Shown: positions 35,248 through 44,860 of the stretch, piece after piece | How positions within the stretch are numbered: the stretch's first letter is position 1 | How the letters are laid out: every line of letters starts with the position of its first letter | From: Novosphingobium sp. SG751A | Lineage (GTDB): Bacteria > Pseudomonadota > Alphaproteobacteria > Sphingomonadales > Sphingomonadaceae | Reading direction: 5' to 3' | Length of the DNA stretch: 64,000 nt | NCBI RefSeq assembly: GCF_013149295.1 | Contig: NZ_JABGCB010000001.1 | Location: 310,001-374,000, forward strand | Notes under the pieces: generated by a model | Seen by the model: only the letters and a program-made list of their open reading frames with translations | Databases searched by the model: none | What the model was told of the DNA's origin: nothing | Translations under genes and position numbers: made by a program

Positions 35248-36216
35248 TTACACAGCCACTGGCGCTCCCAACTTCCCCTGGGGCGCATAATCCAGCACCG
35301 AGAAATCCTCGATGGCATAATCAAAGATGCTGTCCGGTTGGCGCGTCATCGCCAGCTTCGGCTCGCTCGAGGGCACGCGCTTCAACTGTTCCTCGACCAG
35401 ATCGCCATGGTTGAGATAGAGATGCACATCGCCCCCCATCCACACCAGCTCGCCCGGCTCCAGCCCGGTCTGCGCCGCCAGCAACCGCACAAACAGCGCC
35501 GCGCCCCACAGGTTGAACGGCACGCCCAGCGCCAGATCCGCGCTGCGCTGATACAGGATGCCCGACAGGCGCCCGTCGGCCACGTGGAACTGATAGGTCT
35601 TGTGGCAGGGCGGCAGCGCCATCGCGTCCACTTCGGCCACATTCCAGCCTTCGACGATATGGCGGCGGCTGCCCGGATTGGTTTTCAGCGCATGGACCAG
35701 ATCAGCCACCTGATTGATCCCCTGCCCCAGCCGGTAAAGCCCATCACCCTTTTCATCAAAACCGGCCGGCTCATAGGTCGGCCAGTTCACCCATTGCTTG
35801 CCATAGACCGGGCCAAGATCGCCCCAGCGCGCCGCAAATTCCACATCGGCCACGATACGCGCGGAAAAATCCTCACGGCTGATGTGATCCCCCGTCTCGC
35901 GCCGATAATGCGCCAGCGGCCAGTCGGTCCAGATCTCCACCCCCTGCGTACAGAGCGCACGGATATTGGTATCACCGGTCAGGAACCACAAAAATTCGCG
36001 CGTCGCCGTTTTCCAGAACACCCGCTTGGTGGTGACCAGCGGCATACGCCCATCGGACAGGTCACAGCGAATCGTCGCCCCGAACAGCGATCGCGTGCCC
36101 ACACCCGTACGATCGCGCCTCTCATCGCCCGTTTCCCAGATCTGGCGCATCAGATCGAGATATTGCCATTCCCAATGGCGGCGAGAGTGAGAGCTGTCGG
36201 TCTGCATCACCCTCAT
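35248..36216 (-). CDS. thyA: Thymidylate synthase
   Basis: ThyA (322 residues, or 319 from the ATG at 36207 which has GAGGG before it) methylates dUMP to dTMP. Motifs: RTGVGTRSLFGATIR, the active-site PPCHKTYQFHV, QRSADLALGVPFN, and GDVHLYLNH. Longer than E. coli ThyA (264), as is usual for the long bacterial form. It starts divergently from the small gene at 36352. Confidence 0.96.
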   Translation of the reverse strand: MRVMQTDSSHSRRHWEWQYLDLMRQIWETGDERRDRTGVGTRSLFGATIRCDLSDGRMPLVTTKRVFWKTATREFLWFLTGDTNIRALCTQGVEIWTDWPLAHYRRETGDHISREDFSARIVADVEFAARWGDLGPVYGKQWVNWPTYEPAGFDEKGDGLYRLGQGINQVADLVHALKTNPGSRRHIVEGWNVAEVDAMALPPCHKTYQFHVADGRLSGILYQRSADLALGVPFNLWGAALFVRLLAAQTGLEPGELVWMGGDVHLYLNHGDLVEEQLKRVPSSEPKLAMTRQPDSIFDYAIEDFSVLDYAPQGKLGAPVAV

Positions 36217-36351
36217 CTAACGCCGCCCCGCGCCGAAAGCCACCGGCAATCGCCCCACGCCATCTATGGATGTTTGCGTAATACCTCCGCGCGAAATGCC
36301 AAAGTCTACTCGGTAAAACGAGCAAATATCCCTCATTCCCATGGGTTGCCT

Positions 36352-36690
36352 GTGTTGAGATCCGTTATCCTTCCCTATCGGCAATTGGCCGTCGCTCAAC
36401 TGGCCTTGGTGCTGGTGCTGGTGCCGCTGATCGCGCTTTGGCCGCGGGCCGGGATGGCGGTGCTGGTGCTGCCTTTGCCCGGGCACAGCGCCGGGGCGGC
36501 CCTTTGGGCCAGAGAGCAGGGCCTGCCCCTGACGGGCCGCGGAATTGCGAGGGGAAGCCTGATCCTGATCGGGGGCCGCCAGCAGTATACGCCTTTCTCC
36601 GCGCTGGGTGCGGGGGCGCTGGTTTTCGCCGTCCCCTCTTCGCTTTGCCGGTCTCCTTCAAACTTTCCATCTGCCAATCGCCAAGGATAA
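36352..36690 (+). CDS. Hypothetical membrane-associated protein upstream of a chemoreceptor
   Basis: A 112-residue frame, not recognised. It has one hydrophobic segment (about residues 10-28, VAQLALVLVLVPLIALW), a second weaker one, and a proline/serine-rich tail. I choose a GTG start at 36352 because the frame upstream is antisense to thyA; no strong ribosome site is seen. It ends 3 bases before the chemoreceptor start, which is the best sign that it is real. Confidence 0.45.
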   Translation: MLRSVILPYRQLAVAQLALVLVLVPLIALWPRAGMAVLVLPLPGHSAGAALWAREQGLPLTGRGIARGSLILIGGRQQYTPFSALGAGALVFAVPSSLCRSPSNFPSANRQG

Positions 36691-36693
36691 GTC

Positions 36694-38226
36694 ATGCATG
36701 AAATTATCAATCTGCGTCATCTGGGGATGAAAGCCCTTGTGGGCGTATGCTGGCTGATCACCATTCTGGTGCTGATGGGCAGCATGATCGCCGGTTCGGG
36801 CTTTACCCCGGTCTTGCTGGCGCTGGGGCTGGTGGCGGTGCCGACCTTGCTGTTGATGTCTGGCAAGGATGACGCGGTGGCGCGCATCGCCATGGGCGCC
36901 ACCCTGCCGCTGTTCAGCGCGGTGCTGCTCTATCAATGGAACGGCGCTACATGGCAGGTCGATCTGCACATGACCTTCTTTGCGCTGATCGCGATGCTGC
37001 CCGTTCTGGTCGACTGGCGCCCTGTCATTGCGGCAACCGTGGTCACGGCGCTTCATCACCTGCTGCTCAGCTATATTGCGCCTTCGCTGGTGTTTGGCGC
37101 CACGGGTGATTTCTTTCGCGTGGTTCTGCATGCGGTGATCCTGCTGGTGGAAACCGGGGTGCTCATCGCGCTTGTGCAGAAATTGTCGCAGGTGATGATC
37201 CAGCAGGAGGTCGCGCAAGAGGAAAAGGAGCGCATCACCCTTGCCGCAGAGCGCGAGCGTGAAAGCGTCGAGGCCGAGCGGCGCGAAGTCGTCGAGGAAA
37301 TCGGTGCCGCGATGCAGGCGCTGGCGCGCGGCAATCTGGCCCACCGGCTCAACCGCCGCTTTCCGGCCCAGTTCGAGGAACTGCGCGAGGACTTCAACCG
37401 TTCGGTGGGCGATCTGGCCGCACTGGTCAGCCAGGTTTCGCGCGCTTCCAGCGTCATTCAGGCCGGGTCAGCCGAAATCCGCACCGCCAGCAACGATCTG
37501 GCCCTGCGCACCGAGCAACAGGCCGCCCGCGTCGAACAGGCCGGCTCCACCATGCACCGGCTTGTCGAGGCCGCACGCGATACCGCCCAGAGCGCCGCCT
37601 CGGTCAATGCCGCACTGGATCAGGCTCAGCAAAGCGCCAATGATGGCCAGCATGTCGTCAGCCGCGCGATGGCGACGATGGAACTGGTCGAGAAATCCGC
37701 GCAGGAGATCCGCCAGATCATCACCCTGATCGACGGCATTGCGTTCCAGACCAACCTGCTGGCGCTGAACGCGGGGGTCGAGGCCGCGCGCGCCGGGGAT
37801 GCGGGCAAGGGCTTTGCCGTTGTCGCCAATGAAGTGCGCGCGCTGGCCCAGCGCAGCGCGGACGCGGCCAATGGCATCAAGCAGTTGATCGACACATCCA
37901 CCCATCAGGTTTCCGAAGGCGTGGCGCAGGTGCTCCAGACCGGCGAGGCGTTGCAAGGCATCATCGGCCAGATCGGCCAGATTGCGCAGGCCGTGGGCGC
38001 GATTGCCGACGCAGCCCACAGCAATGCCGAAGACCTTTCGCAAGTGGGCGACACCTTCCGCATCCTTGACCAATCAACCCAGCAAAACGCCGCCATGGTC
38101 GAGGAAAGCAACGCCGCGCTGCAGGCGCTTTCGGGCGAAACCAACGTGCTCATCAACGCCGTGGGGCGGTTCAGCGGCGAGGGTCAGGGGGGCCATTCCG
38201 GGGGCCGTTTGGGGCTGGCGGCGTAA
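36694..38226 (+). CDS. Methyl-accepting chemotaxis protein
   Basis: A 510-residue chemoreceptor. Residues 1-170 are a membrane sensor with about six hydrophobic segments and almost no periplasmic domain, so the signal may be sensed in the membrane. Residues 170-195 are a charged helix (EEKERITLAAERERESVEAERR), followed by a HAMP-like linker and the signalling domain with tip IDGIAFQTNLLALNAGVEAARAGDAGKG and a typical C-terminus. Ligand unknown. No other che genes are in the window. Confidence 0.93.
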   Translation: MHEIINLRHLGMKALVGVCWLITILVLMGSMIAGSGFTPVLLALGLVAVPTLLLMSGKDDAVARIAMGATLPLFSAVLLYQWNGATWQVDLHMTFFALIAMLPVLVDWRPVIAATVVTALHHLLLSYIAPSLVFGATGDFFRVVLHAVILLVETGVLIALVQKLSQVMIQQEVAQEEKERITLAAERERESVEAERREVVEEIGAAMQALARGNLAHRLNRRFPAQFEELREDFNRSVGDLAALVSQVSRASSVIQAGSAEIRTASNDLALRTEQQAARVEQAGSTMHRLVEAARDTAQSAASVNAALDQAQQSANDGQHVVSRAMATMELVEKSAQEIRQIITLIDGIAFQTNLLALNAGVEAARAGDAGKGFAVVANEVRALAQRSADAANGIKQLIDTSTHQVSEGVAQVLQTGEALQGIIGQIGQIAQAVGAIADAAHSNAEDLSQVGDTFRILDQSTQQNAAMVEESNAALQALSGETNVLINAVGRFSGEGQGGHSGGRLGLAA

Positions 38227-38386
38227 ATCAGCCCTGTGGAAAACTTTGAAAAGCCGGGATTTCTGCGGTTTTTCGAAAAAATGCATCGGTTTTTGAAAAA
38301 ACTTGCCACTTGCCGCTTGCCAACCCGAATACCCCCCTATATAGGCGCCCTCCTGCCCAGCGGCGCTCTTAGAGAGCCGCTCCGGT

Positions 38387-38463
38387 CGGGGAATAGCTCA
38401 GCCTGGTAGAGCACTGTCTTCGGGAGGCAGGGGCCGGAGGTTCGAATCCTCTTTCCCCGACCA
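38387..38463 (+). tRNA. tRNA-Pro (anticodon CGG)
   Basis: 77 bases with encoded CCA. Acceptor CGGGGAA/TTCCCCG, anticodon stem CTGTC/GGCAG around TTCGGGA (CGG). A TATATA at 38338-38343 could be its -10 box. Confidence 0.95.
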
Positions 38464-38493
38464 TTTTCTCTTTTTCAAGAGAGATACAGGATA

Positions 38494-38518
38494 AGGCGAC
38501 CTTCGGGTCGCCTTTTTC
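38494..38518 (+). terminator. Intrinsic terminator after tRNA-Pro
   Basis: AGGCGACC-TTCG-GGTCGCCT, an 8-bp stem with a stable TTCG loop, then T's. The 130 bases after it up to the GGDEF-EAL gene show nothing else. Confidence 0.88.
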
Positions 38519-38651
38519 TTTGCGCGCGATATATTCGCCCTCTGCGCGGTCCGCCCCGCCCAACCCCGCCGCCGCGACAATTATTAACGCAAATTTTACA
38601 ACCTGATCCTAGATTTCATCCAAATTCGCGCTTCAGGGGCAAGCCATCTCC

Positions 38652-40349
38652 ATGTCCGTCATTGCCAAGATCCAGCGGGCCAATTCACAGCCAGACGCTC
38701 GGCCCTCCCGGTCCGCGCGCAATGATATGCTCGCGCTGGCCATTGCGGTCACGGCAACCTGCATGGTCGCCGCCATCGGCGGGAAGGCGCTCTCGCAGGT
38801 TTGGGCGCGGGCCAGCGGCATCGGGCTTGGCCCGGATCAACTGCTGACCAATGCGCTTTTGCTTAACATCGCGCTCGTCATCTTTGGCTGGCGCCGGTAT
38901 CAGGATCTGCATGGCGAAGTGGTCGCGCGCCGTCAGGCCGAAGATCTGGCCCGCCAGATGGAGCAGACCGATCCGCTGACCGGCTGCCTTAACCGCCATT
39001 CCTTTGCCCCGCGCGCCAATCAGTTGCTGGCGACGCTGCGCGAACGCGGCGAAACGGCGGCGCTGGTGATGCTCGACATCAATGACTTCAAGGTCATCAA
39101 TGACAAGATCGGCACTGCCGGCGGCGATCTCCTGTTGACCGACACGGCACAGCGGATCGAGGCGCTCTTGCCTCCCGAGGCTCTGCTGGCTCGGCTAGGC
39201 GGCGATGAATTCGCCTGTGTCATTCCCTTTACGCCGGGCCATCCCGAACGCGTTGATCATATTGCCGACGCCATGCTGGCCACGATGGACCGCAAGCTGG
39301 AAAACCACCGGCTGAGCGCCAGCGTGGGGCTGGCCAGCGGCGATCGCCAGAACCGGCTGGGCAATGCGCCTATCGACGCCAATGGCCTGCTGCATCTGGC
39401 CGAGGTTGCGCTGTTTCATGCCAAGAAGCAGGCGCGCCCTGCCCCGCTGTGGTTCGAGGAATCGCTGGAAACCGAATTGCGCTATCGCTGCGAACTGGAA
39501 CTGGCGATCCGCGAGGCGATCCCGGCAGGCGAATTCGTGCCTTATTATGAACAACAGGTCGATCTGGCCACAGGCGAAGTGCTGGGCTTTGAAATGCTGG
39601 CGCGCTGGCATTCGCCCACCTTTGGCCTGATCGGGCCGGATGTGTTCATCCCGATTGCCGAGGAAATCGGCGTGATCGCCGAAATGTCCGAATCGCTGAT
39701 CCGTCAGGCCCTGCGCGATGCGCGCGAATGGCACCCGCGCCTCACGCTCTCGGTCAATATCTCGCCGCTGCAATTGCGCGACCCGTGGTTTGCGCAAAAG
39801 CTGCTCAAGCTGCTGGTCGAGGCGCAATTCCCGCCCCAGCGGCTGGAGGTGGAAATCACCGAAACCAGCCTGCACCAGAATATCGCTGTGGTTCAGGCGC
39901 TCGTCACCTCGCTGCGCAATCAGGGCATCACGATCAGCCTCGATGATTTCGGCACCGGCTATTCCTCCTTTGCCCAACTACGCAAGCTGCCTTTTGATCG
40001 CATCAAGATCGACCGCAGTTTTGTGCTGGCCATGCAGGAGGATTCCGACAGCCGCACCATCGTGGAAACCATCGCGCTGCTGGGCAAGGGTCTGGGCCTG
40101 CCGATTACGGCCGAGGGGGTCGAATCGACCGAATTGCTCGAAAGCCTGCAGTCTTTGGGCAGCTTCAAAGGCCAGGGCTATCTCTACGGCAAACCTCAAG
40201 ACGCACAGGCCACCCGCGAATTTCTGGCCGAACGCGCGCTGCTGGCGCCCCACGCCCATGACGTTTCGCTGGCCAGCAGCCGTCAGGCCGAGCCCGCACC
40301 ATCGACCCAGCCATCAACTGTGCCGCAAGAGTGGCTCCGCACCGCCTAA
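38652..40349 (+). CDS. GGDEF-EAL domain cyclic-di-GMP protein
   Basis: A 565-residue inner-membrane protein with two hydrophobic segments (about residues 25-48 and 66-80), a GGDEF domain (95-270) with intact LGGDEF, and an EAL domain (285-530). In the EAL domain the signature reads FEMLARW (ExL kept), with later catalytic-type blocks SVNISPLQL, EITET, LDDFGTGYSS, KIDRSFV and ITAEGVES. The phosphodiesterase motifs look complete; the synthase motif is also complete, so the net direction is open. A proline-rich tail ends it. Confidence 0.94.
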   Translation: MSVIAKIQRANSQPDARPSRSARNDMLALAIAVTATCMVAAIGGKALSQVWARASGIGLGPDQLLTNALLLNIALVIFGWRRYQDLHGEVVARRQAEDLARQMEQTDPLTGCLNRHSFAPRANQLLATLRERGETAALVMLDINDFKVINDKIGTAGGDLLLTDTAQRIEALLPPEALLARLGGDEFACVIPFTPGHPERVDHIADAMLATMDRKLENHRLSASVGLASGDRQNRLGNAPIDANGLLHLAEVALFHAKKQARPAPLWFEESLETELRYRCELELAIREAIPAGEFVPYYEQQVDLATGEVLGFEMLARWHSPTFGLIGPDVFIPIAEEIGVIAEMSESLIRQALRDAREWHPRLTLSVNISPLQLRDPWFAQKLLKLLVEAQFPPQRLEVEITETSLHQNIAVVQALVTSLRNQGITISLDDFGTGYSSFAQLRKLPFDRIKIDRSFVLAMQEDSDSRTIVETIALLGKGLGLPITAEGVESTELLESLQSLGSFKGQGYLYGKPQDAQATREFLAERALLAPHAHDVSLASSRQAEPAPSTQPSTVPQEWLRTA

Positions 40350-40390
40350 AAGGGTGGACCTGAGGCGCCAACAGGCATAGAGCGCGGCCC

Positions 40391-41203
40391 ATGCGCATAG
40401 GTTTTGTCAAGATGCACGGGCTGGGCAATGACTTCGTCGTCCTTGATGGGCGCGGCGAAGCCTTGCCCGAAATCACCACCTCGCTGGCCGCCGCGCTGGC
40501 CAACCGCCACACCGGCATCGGCTGTGACCAACTGGTTGTGCTGGACGGGTCGGATGTGGCCGATTTCCGGATGCGGTTTTTCAATGCGGACGGCAGCGAA
40601 AGCGGCGCCTGCGGCAATGCCAGTCGCGCGGTCGGCCTGCTGCATGGCCGCCCCGCCCGGATCGAAACGCAGGGCGGCATCCTGACCACCGAGCCGAGCG
40701 ATGCCGGGATCAGTGTCGATATGGGCGTACCGCGCTTTGACTGGGATGCGATTCCCTTGGGCTTTGCCATGGATACGCTGACCATGCCTGTCGGCTGGGA
40801 AGATTTGCAGGACCCCACGGCGGTCAACGTCGGCAATCCGCATGTGATCTTTTTCACCCCCGACACCGACGCCGTCGATCTGGCCCGCATTGGCCCGATC
40901 ATCGAGCATGACCCGCTCTTCCCTGAGCGCATCAACGTCAATGTCGCCACGATTGTCTCGCGCAGCGCCATCCGCCTGCGCGTGTGGGAGCGCGGCTCGG
41001 GCATTACCCTTGCCTGCGGCACCGGGGCCTGCGCCACGGCGGTGAGCGCCATGCGTCGGGGCCTTGTGGACCGCCGCGTCGAGGTCACGCTGCCGGGCGG
41101 CACGCTGGTGATCGAATGGGGCGCGGATAACCGGATCATCATGACCGGCCCGGCCACCGAGGCCTTTCGCGGCAGCTTCGAGCTTTCTGACTATCTCGCA
41201 TGA
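40391..41203 (+). CDS. dapF: Diaminopimelate epimerase
   Basis: DapF (270 residues) makes meso-diaminopimelate for lysine and peptidoglycan. Both catalytic cysteines are visible, in SGACGNASR and LACGTGACA, with the N-terminal KMHGLGNDFVVLD. Its stop overlaps the mtaB start by 4 bases (ATGA). Confidence 0.97.
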   Translation: MRIGFVKMHGLGNDFVVLDGRGEALPEITTSLAAALANRHTGIGCDQLVVLDGSDVADFRMRFFNADGSESGACGNASRAVGLLHGRPARIETQGGILTTEPSDAGISVDMGVPRFDWDAIPLGFAMDTLTMPVGWEDLQDPTAVNVGNPHVIFFTPDTDAVDLARIGPIIEHDPLFPERINVNVATIVSRSAIRLRVWERGSGITLACGTGACATAVSAMRRGLVDRRVEVTLPGGTLVIEWGADNRIIMTGPATEAFRGSFELSDYLA

Positions 41204-42372
41204 GCGTTGAGGTCGTCTCTCTGGGCTGCCGGATGAATCTGGCCGAAAGCGAGCGGATGCAGGCGATGCTGGCGGGTGAAACCGATCTGGTGGTCATCAA
41301 TTCCTGCGCCGTGACGGCCGAGGCGCTGCGCCAGACGCGGCAAGCCATCCGCCGCGCGCGCCGCAACAGCCCCGATGCGCGCCTGATGGTGACGGGCTGC
41401 GCCGCCGAGATCGAGCGTGAGGCAATTGCCGCCATGCCTGAGGTGGACGGCTTGATCGCCAATGCGGCAAAGCTGGATGCGCGGGCGTGGAATGTGCCCG
41501 ATCTGGCCCCGGTGGCGGCGCGCTCGGTGGGCCATACGCGGGCCTTTGTCGCGGTACAGAATGGCTGCGATCATGCCTGTACCTTCTGCATCATACCGCA
41601 GGGGCGCGGGCCGTCACGCTCGCGCCTGCCGGCCGATGTCGTGGCCGAAGTGCGCGAACATGTCGCGGGCGGCGTGGGCGAAGTGGTGCTGACGGGGGTG
41701 GACCTCACCTCCTGGGGTCAGGATTTCGGGCTGCGTCTGGGGGCCCTGGTGGCCGAGATCCTGCGCGAAGTGCCCGAACTGGCGCGCCTGCGTCTGTCAT
41801 CGGTCGATGGGGTGGAGATCGATCCTGAATTGTTCGACCTGCTGGCCGGGGAAGCGCGGCTGATGCCCCATCTGCATCTTTCGCTGCAACATGGCGACGA
41901 TCTGATCCTGAAGCGCATGAAACGCCGCCACAGCCGGGCCGATGCGCTGGATCTGGTGGCGCGGTTGAAGGCCTTGCGCCCGGATATGGCGATCGGCGCC
42001 GACATCATCGCCGGTTTCCCGACCGAGGATGAGGCCGCCCATCAGGCCAACCTGTCGATCATTGCCGAACTGGCCATCGTCCATGGCCATATCTTCCCCT
42101 ATTCCCCACGCCCCGGCACGCCCGCCGCGCGTATGCCGCAGGTGGCCCGCGAGGTCGTGCTCTCCCGCGCCGCCGCCCTGCGCGAAGCGGTCGCGGCCCA
42201 GCGTCATGCATGGCAGGAAAGCCTGATCGGGCGGCCCCAGACGATTCTGGTCGAACGCGACGGGACGGGCCATGCGGAAAATTTCGCCTCCATTCGCGCG
42301 CCTGCCGGTGCGCAGCGCGGGGCCGTCATCACCATCACACCCACATGTTTGATCGAAGGAATGCTGGCATGA
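41200..42372 (+). CDS. mtaB: tRNA t6A37 methylthiotransferase MtaB
   Basis: Radical-SAM methylthiotransferase (390 residues) that turns t6A into ms2t6A at position 37 of tRNAs. N-terminal UPF0004 cluster cysteines (SLGCRMN, NSCAVT, TGCAAE), radical-SAM motif NGCDHACTFCIIPQGRG, and a C-terminal TRAM-like region. MtaB rather than MiaB by the GCRMN start and absence of the MiaB tail. ATGA couplings to dapF and ftsY. Confidence 0.9.
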   Translation: MSVEVVSLGCRMNLAESERMQAMLAGETDLVVINSCAVTAEALRQTRQAIRRARRNSPDARLMVTGCAAEIEREAIAAMPEVDGLIANAAKLDARAWNVPDLAPVAARSVGHTRAFVAVQNGCDHACTFCIIPQGRGPSRSRLPADVVAEVREHVAGGVGEVVLTGVDLTSWGQDFGLRLGALVAEILREVPELARLRLSSVDGVEIDPELFDLLAGEARLMPHLHLSLQHGDDLILKRMKRRHSRADALDLVARLKALRPDMAIGADIIAGFPTEDEAAHQANLSIIAELAIVHGHIFPYSPRPGTPAARMPQVAREVVLSRAAALREAVAAQRHAWQESLIGRPQTILVERDGTGHAENFASIRAPAGAQRGAVITITPTCLIEGMLA

Positions 42373-43298
42373 GTGCCGATAGTTGGTCCGAGCGCCTGTT
42401 GGGCGGTTTTGCCAAAACGAGCGACCGGCTGACGGGCAATATCGCCGGTCTGCTGGGCGGGGCCGCGCGCCTGACCGAGGATCAGTTGGATGACCTTGAA
42501 GACGCGCTGATCCTGTCCGACCTTGGCCCGCGCGCGGCGGCCCGCATTCGCGAGCGTCTGGCCGCCACGCGGTTTGACAATGGCGTCGATGAAACCGCCA
42601 TCCGCGCCGCCGTGGCCGAGGAAATCGCCGCGATCCTGCGCCCGGTGGCCAAGCCGCTGGACGTCACCGCCTTTCCGCGCCCGCATGTCGTGTTGGTCAT
42701 CGGCGTCAACGGCAGCGGCAAGACCACGACCATCGCCAAGCTGGCCCATCTGTTTCAGGAACAGGATTATGCGGTGATGCTGGCCGCAGGCGACACCTTC
42801 CGCGCAGCGGCCATCGGGCAGTTGGGCGTCTGGGCGGATCGCTTGGGCGTGCCGATCATCAAAGGTCCCGAGGGCGGCGATCCGGCCAGCGTGGTGTTCG
42901 ACGCGGTGAAAGCCGCGACCGACAAGGGCACTGACGCGCTGATCGTGGACACCGCCGGGCGCTTGCAGAACAAGCGCGAATTGATGGATGAGCTGGCCAA
43001 GATCCGCCGCGTTCTGGGCCGTTTGAACCCGGCAGCGCCGCATGATGTCGTGCTGGTGCTGGACGCCACCAACGGCCAGAACGCTTTGGCCCAGATCGAG
43101 GTGTTCCGCGAGGTGGCCGGGGTGACCGGCTTGGTGATGACCAAGCTGGACGGCACCGCGCGCGGCGGCGTGCTGGTGGCGGCGGCCGAGCAATATGGCC
43201 TGCCGATCCATGCCATTGGCGTGGGCGAAACCATCGACGACCTGCGCCCGTTTGACCCGGACCTTGTGGCCCGCGTGATCGCCGGGGTTGCGGCATGA
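42369..43298 (+). CDS. ftsY: Signal recognition particle receptor FtsY
   Basis: FtsY (309 residues) is the SRP receptor GTPase. NG domain only, with a short N-terminus: GVNGSGKTTTIAKL (G1), DTFRAAA, VDTAGR (G3), TKLDGTARGG (G4) and the ending GVGETIDDLRPFDPDLV. Lacks the long acidic A domain of E. coli. Start: ATG 42369 overlapping mtaB; a longer upstream frame is within mtaB. Confidence 0.96.
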   Translation: MSADSWSERLLGGFAKTSDRLTGNIAGLLGGAARLTEDQLDDLEDALILSDLGPRAAARIRERLAATRFDNGVDETAIRAAVAEEIAAILRPVAKPLDVTAFPRPHVVLVIGVNGSGKTTTIAKLAHLFQEQDYAVMLAAGDTFRAAAIGQLGVWADRLGVPIIKGPEGGDPASVVFDAVKAATDKGTDALIVDTAGRLQNKRELMDELAKIRRVLGRLNPAAPHDVVLVLDATNGQNALAQIEVFREVAGVTGLVMTKLDGTARGGVLVAAAEQYGLPIHAIGVGETIDDLRPFDPDLVARVIAGVAA

Positions 43299-43930
43299 GC
43301 GCGACGAAGAAGAAGTCGGGCTGGCTCAATATCGTCATCGATTATGGGCCGATGCTGGCCTTTTTCCTCGCCTATCGCGCATCACGCCCGGCGGGCGGCG
43401 AAGCGGGGATCGGTGATGTGGTGGCCATCACCAAAAGCACGGTGGTGTTTATCGTCGCAACGCTGGTGGCGCTGGTCGTTTCGAAATGGAGGCTGGGGCG
43501 GATCGGGCCGATGCTGTGGCTCTCCTCAGGCCTGGTCGTGTTCTTTGGCGGCCTCACGGTGCTGCTGCATGACGCCACTTGGGTGCAGATCAAGCCTACC
43601 GCGATCTATGTCGCCAGCGGGCTGGCTCTGCTGATCGGGTTGATGCGCGGGCATGCACTGCTCAAAATTCTGCTGGAGGACGCCTTTGCAGGCCTGTCCG
43701 ACGAAGGATGGATGAAGCTGTCGCGCAACTGGGGCTGGTTCTTCCTGTTCCTCGCGGTGCTGAATGAGGTGCTGCGCCACTTCTACAATCAGGCGAATCA
43801 CAATTTCGACACTTGGTTGGCGATGAAGATCTGGCTGTTTATGCCGCTGTCCTTCCTGTTCACCTTTGCCCAGATGCCGATGCTGTTGAAGCATGGGTTA
43901 GGGGCGGAGGAGGATTCCAAGGAAGATTGA
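43295..43930 (+). CDS. yciB: YciB/IspZ-family inner-membrane septation protein
   Basis: A 211-residue protein with about six membrane segments and the YciB features IDYGPMLAFFLAY at the N-terminus and LSRNWGWFFLFLAVLNEVL. YciB helps keep envelope synthesis at the septum. ATGA overlap with ftsY. Last gene of the dapF-mtaB-ftsY-yciB unit. Confidence 0.92.
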   Translation: MSATKKKSGWLNIVIDYGPMLAFFLAYRASRPAGGEAGIGDVVAITKSTVVFIVATLVALVVSKWRLGRIGPMLWLSSGLVVFFGGLTVLLHDATWVQIKPTAIYVASGLALLIGLMRGHALLKILLEDAFAGLSDEGWMKLSRNWGWFFLFLAVLNEVLRHFYNQANHNFDTWLAMKIWLFMPLSFLFTFAQMPMLLKHGLGAEEDSKED

Positions 43931-44000
43931 ATGCGAGGGACTGGTCCATCGCGCTCCCGTTAATGTCTGTTCGACCTTGCATGTCGGACGCGGCGTTGAA

Positions 44001-44046
44001 AAATAAAAGCCTGCGGCGCACTCAATCGGCGCCGCAGACTTTTTCA
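44001..44046. terminator. Bidirectional intrinsic terminator between yciB and sodB
   Basis: CTGCGGCGC (44011-44019) pairs with GCGCCGCAG (44029-44037), flanked by A- and T-rich tracts on both sides. The genes converge here. Confidence 0.8.
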
Positions 44047-44103
44047 TAAAAATAGCCCCAAAGCGCAAAGCCTCAGGACCATCCCAAACCCCATAATGGG
44101 GGT

Positions 44104-44125
44104 GCAGGGGGACAAGTCCCCCTGC
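44104..44125. repeat. Short strong hairpin downstream of sodB
   Basis: GCAGGGGGAC-AA-GTCCCCCTGC, a perfect 10-bp stem, with CCCCATAATGGGG just before it at 44089-44102. A five-A run follows on plus. It lies 26 bases past the sodB stop and may protect the mRNA 3' end. Confidence 0.7.
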
Positions 44126-44150
44126 AAAAATCAATCGCGAAGCGAATAGA

Positions 44151-44771
44151 TCAACCCTGCTGATCCGCGCGGGCGGCGCCTTCGCCATCGAGGTTGGCTT
44201 CGACAAACGCCCAGTTCACATGGTCGAGCAGCGCGTCGAGGTAGCTGGGGCGCAGGTTACGATAATCGACGTAATAGGCGTGTTCCCAAACGTCGAGCGT
44301 GAAGAGCGGCTTCACGCCTTCATAGGCGACGGGGGTGTCGGCGTCGTGATAGCTCGTCACCTTGAGCTTGCCGTCTTCCAACACCAGCCAGCCCCAGCCG
44401 CTGGCGAAATGGCCAGCGCTTTCAGCCTTGATCGCGGCCTTAAACGCGTCGAGGCCGCCCAGATCGGCGTCGATCTTGGCCAGCAGTTCGGCCGAAGGAG
44501 CGGTCTTTTCCGGCGACAGGCCCAGCCAATAGAACGTGTGGTTCCAGATCTGGGCCGAAGCGTTGAACAGCTTCTTGTTGCCCGCAGCCTTGGCGGCCGC
44601 GATCACTTCGAGCAGGCTCTTGCCTTCCAGATCGGTGCCCTTGATCTGGTCGTTGGCCTGCGTGACATAGGCATTGTGATGCTTGCCATGGTGATAATCA
44701 AAGGTTTCGGCCGAGAGGACCGTGCCAAAGGCGTCCTTGGCATAGGGCAGTTCGGGAAGAGTGAAGGCCAT
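44151..44771 (-). CDS. sodB: Superoxide dismutase (Fe/Mn)
   Basis: SOD (206 residues) removes superoxide. Metal ligands are visible in YHHGKHHNAYV, IWNHTFYWLGLSP, and the C-terminal LDVWEHAYYVDYRN. The pattern and NGLSP-like tip favour the iron type, but metal use cannot be fixed by sequence alone. Start: ATG 44771 (MAFTLPELPY). Confidence 0.95.
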   Translation of the reverse strand: MAFTLPELPYAKDAFGTVLSAETFDYHHGKHHNAYVTQANDQIKGTDLEGKSLLEVIAAAKAAGNKKLFNASAQIWNHTFYWLGLSPEKTAPSAELLAKIDADLGGLDAFKAAIKAESAGHFASGWGWLVLEDGKLKVTSYHDADTPVAYEGVKPLFTLDVWEHAYYVDYRNLRPSYLDALLDHVNWAFVEANLDGEGAARADQQG

Positions 44772-44860
44772 GACTTTCTCCTGTGTTATCGCGAATCCCC
44801 GGCCCCGGGGTTGTGGCGTCATATGGGTATCAAAGCGCGGATCGACCACCGTGCAGAGCG

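Noticed and set aside
34768-36351. Long plus-strand frame running into the small gene before the chemoreceptor
   Set aside because: The first 528 codons lie opposite the YdeI-like gene and thyA; only the last part beyond thyA was kept.
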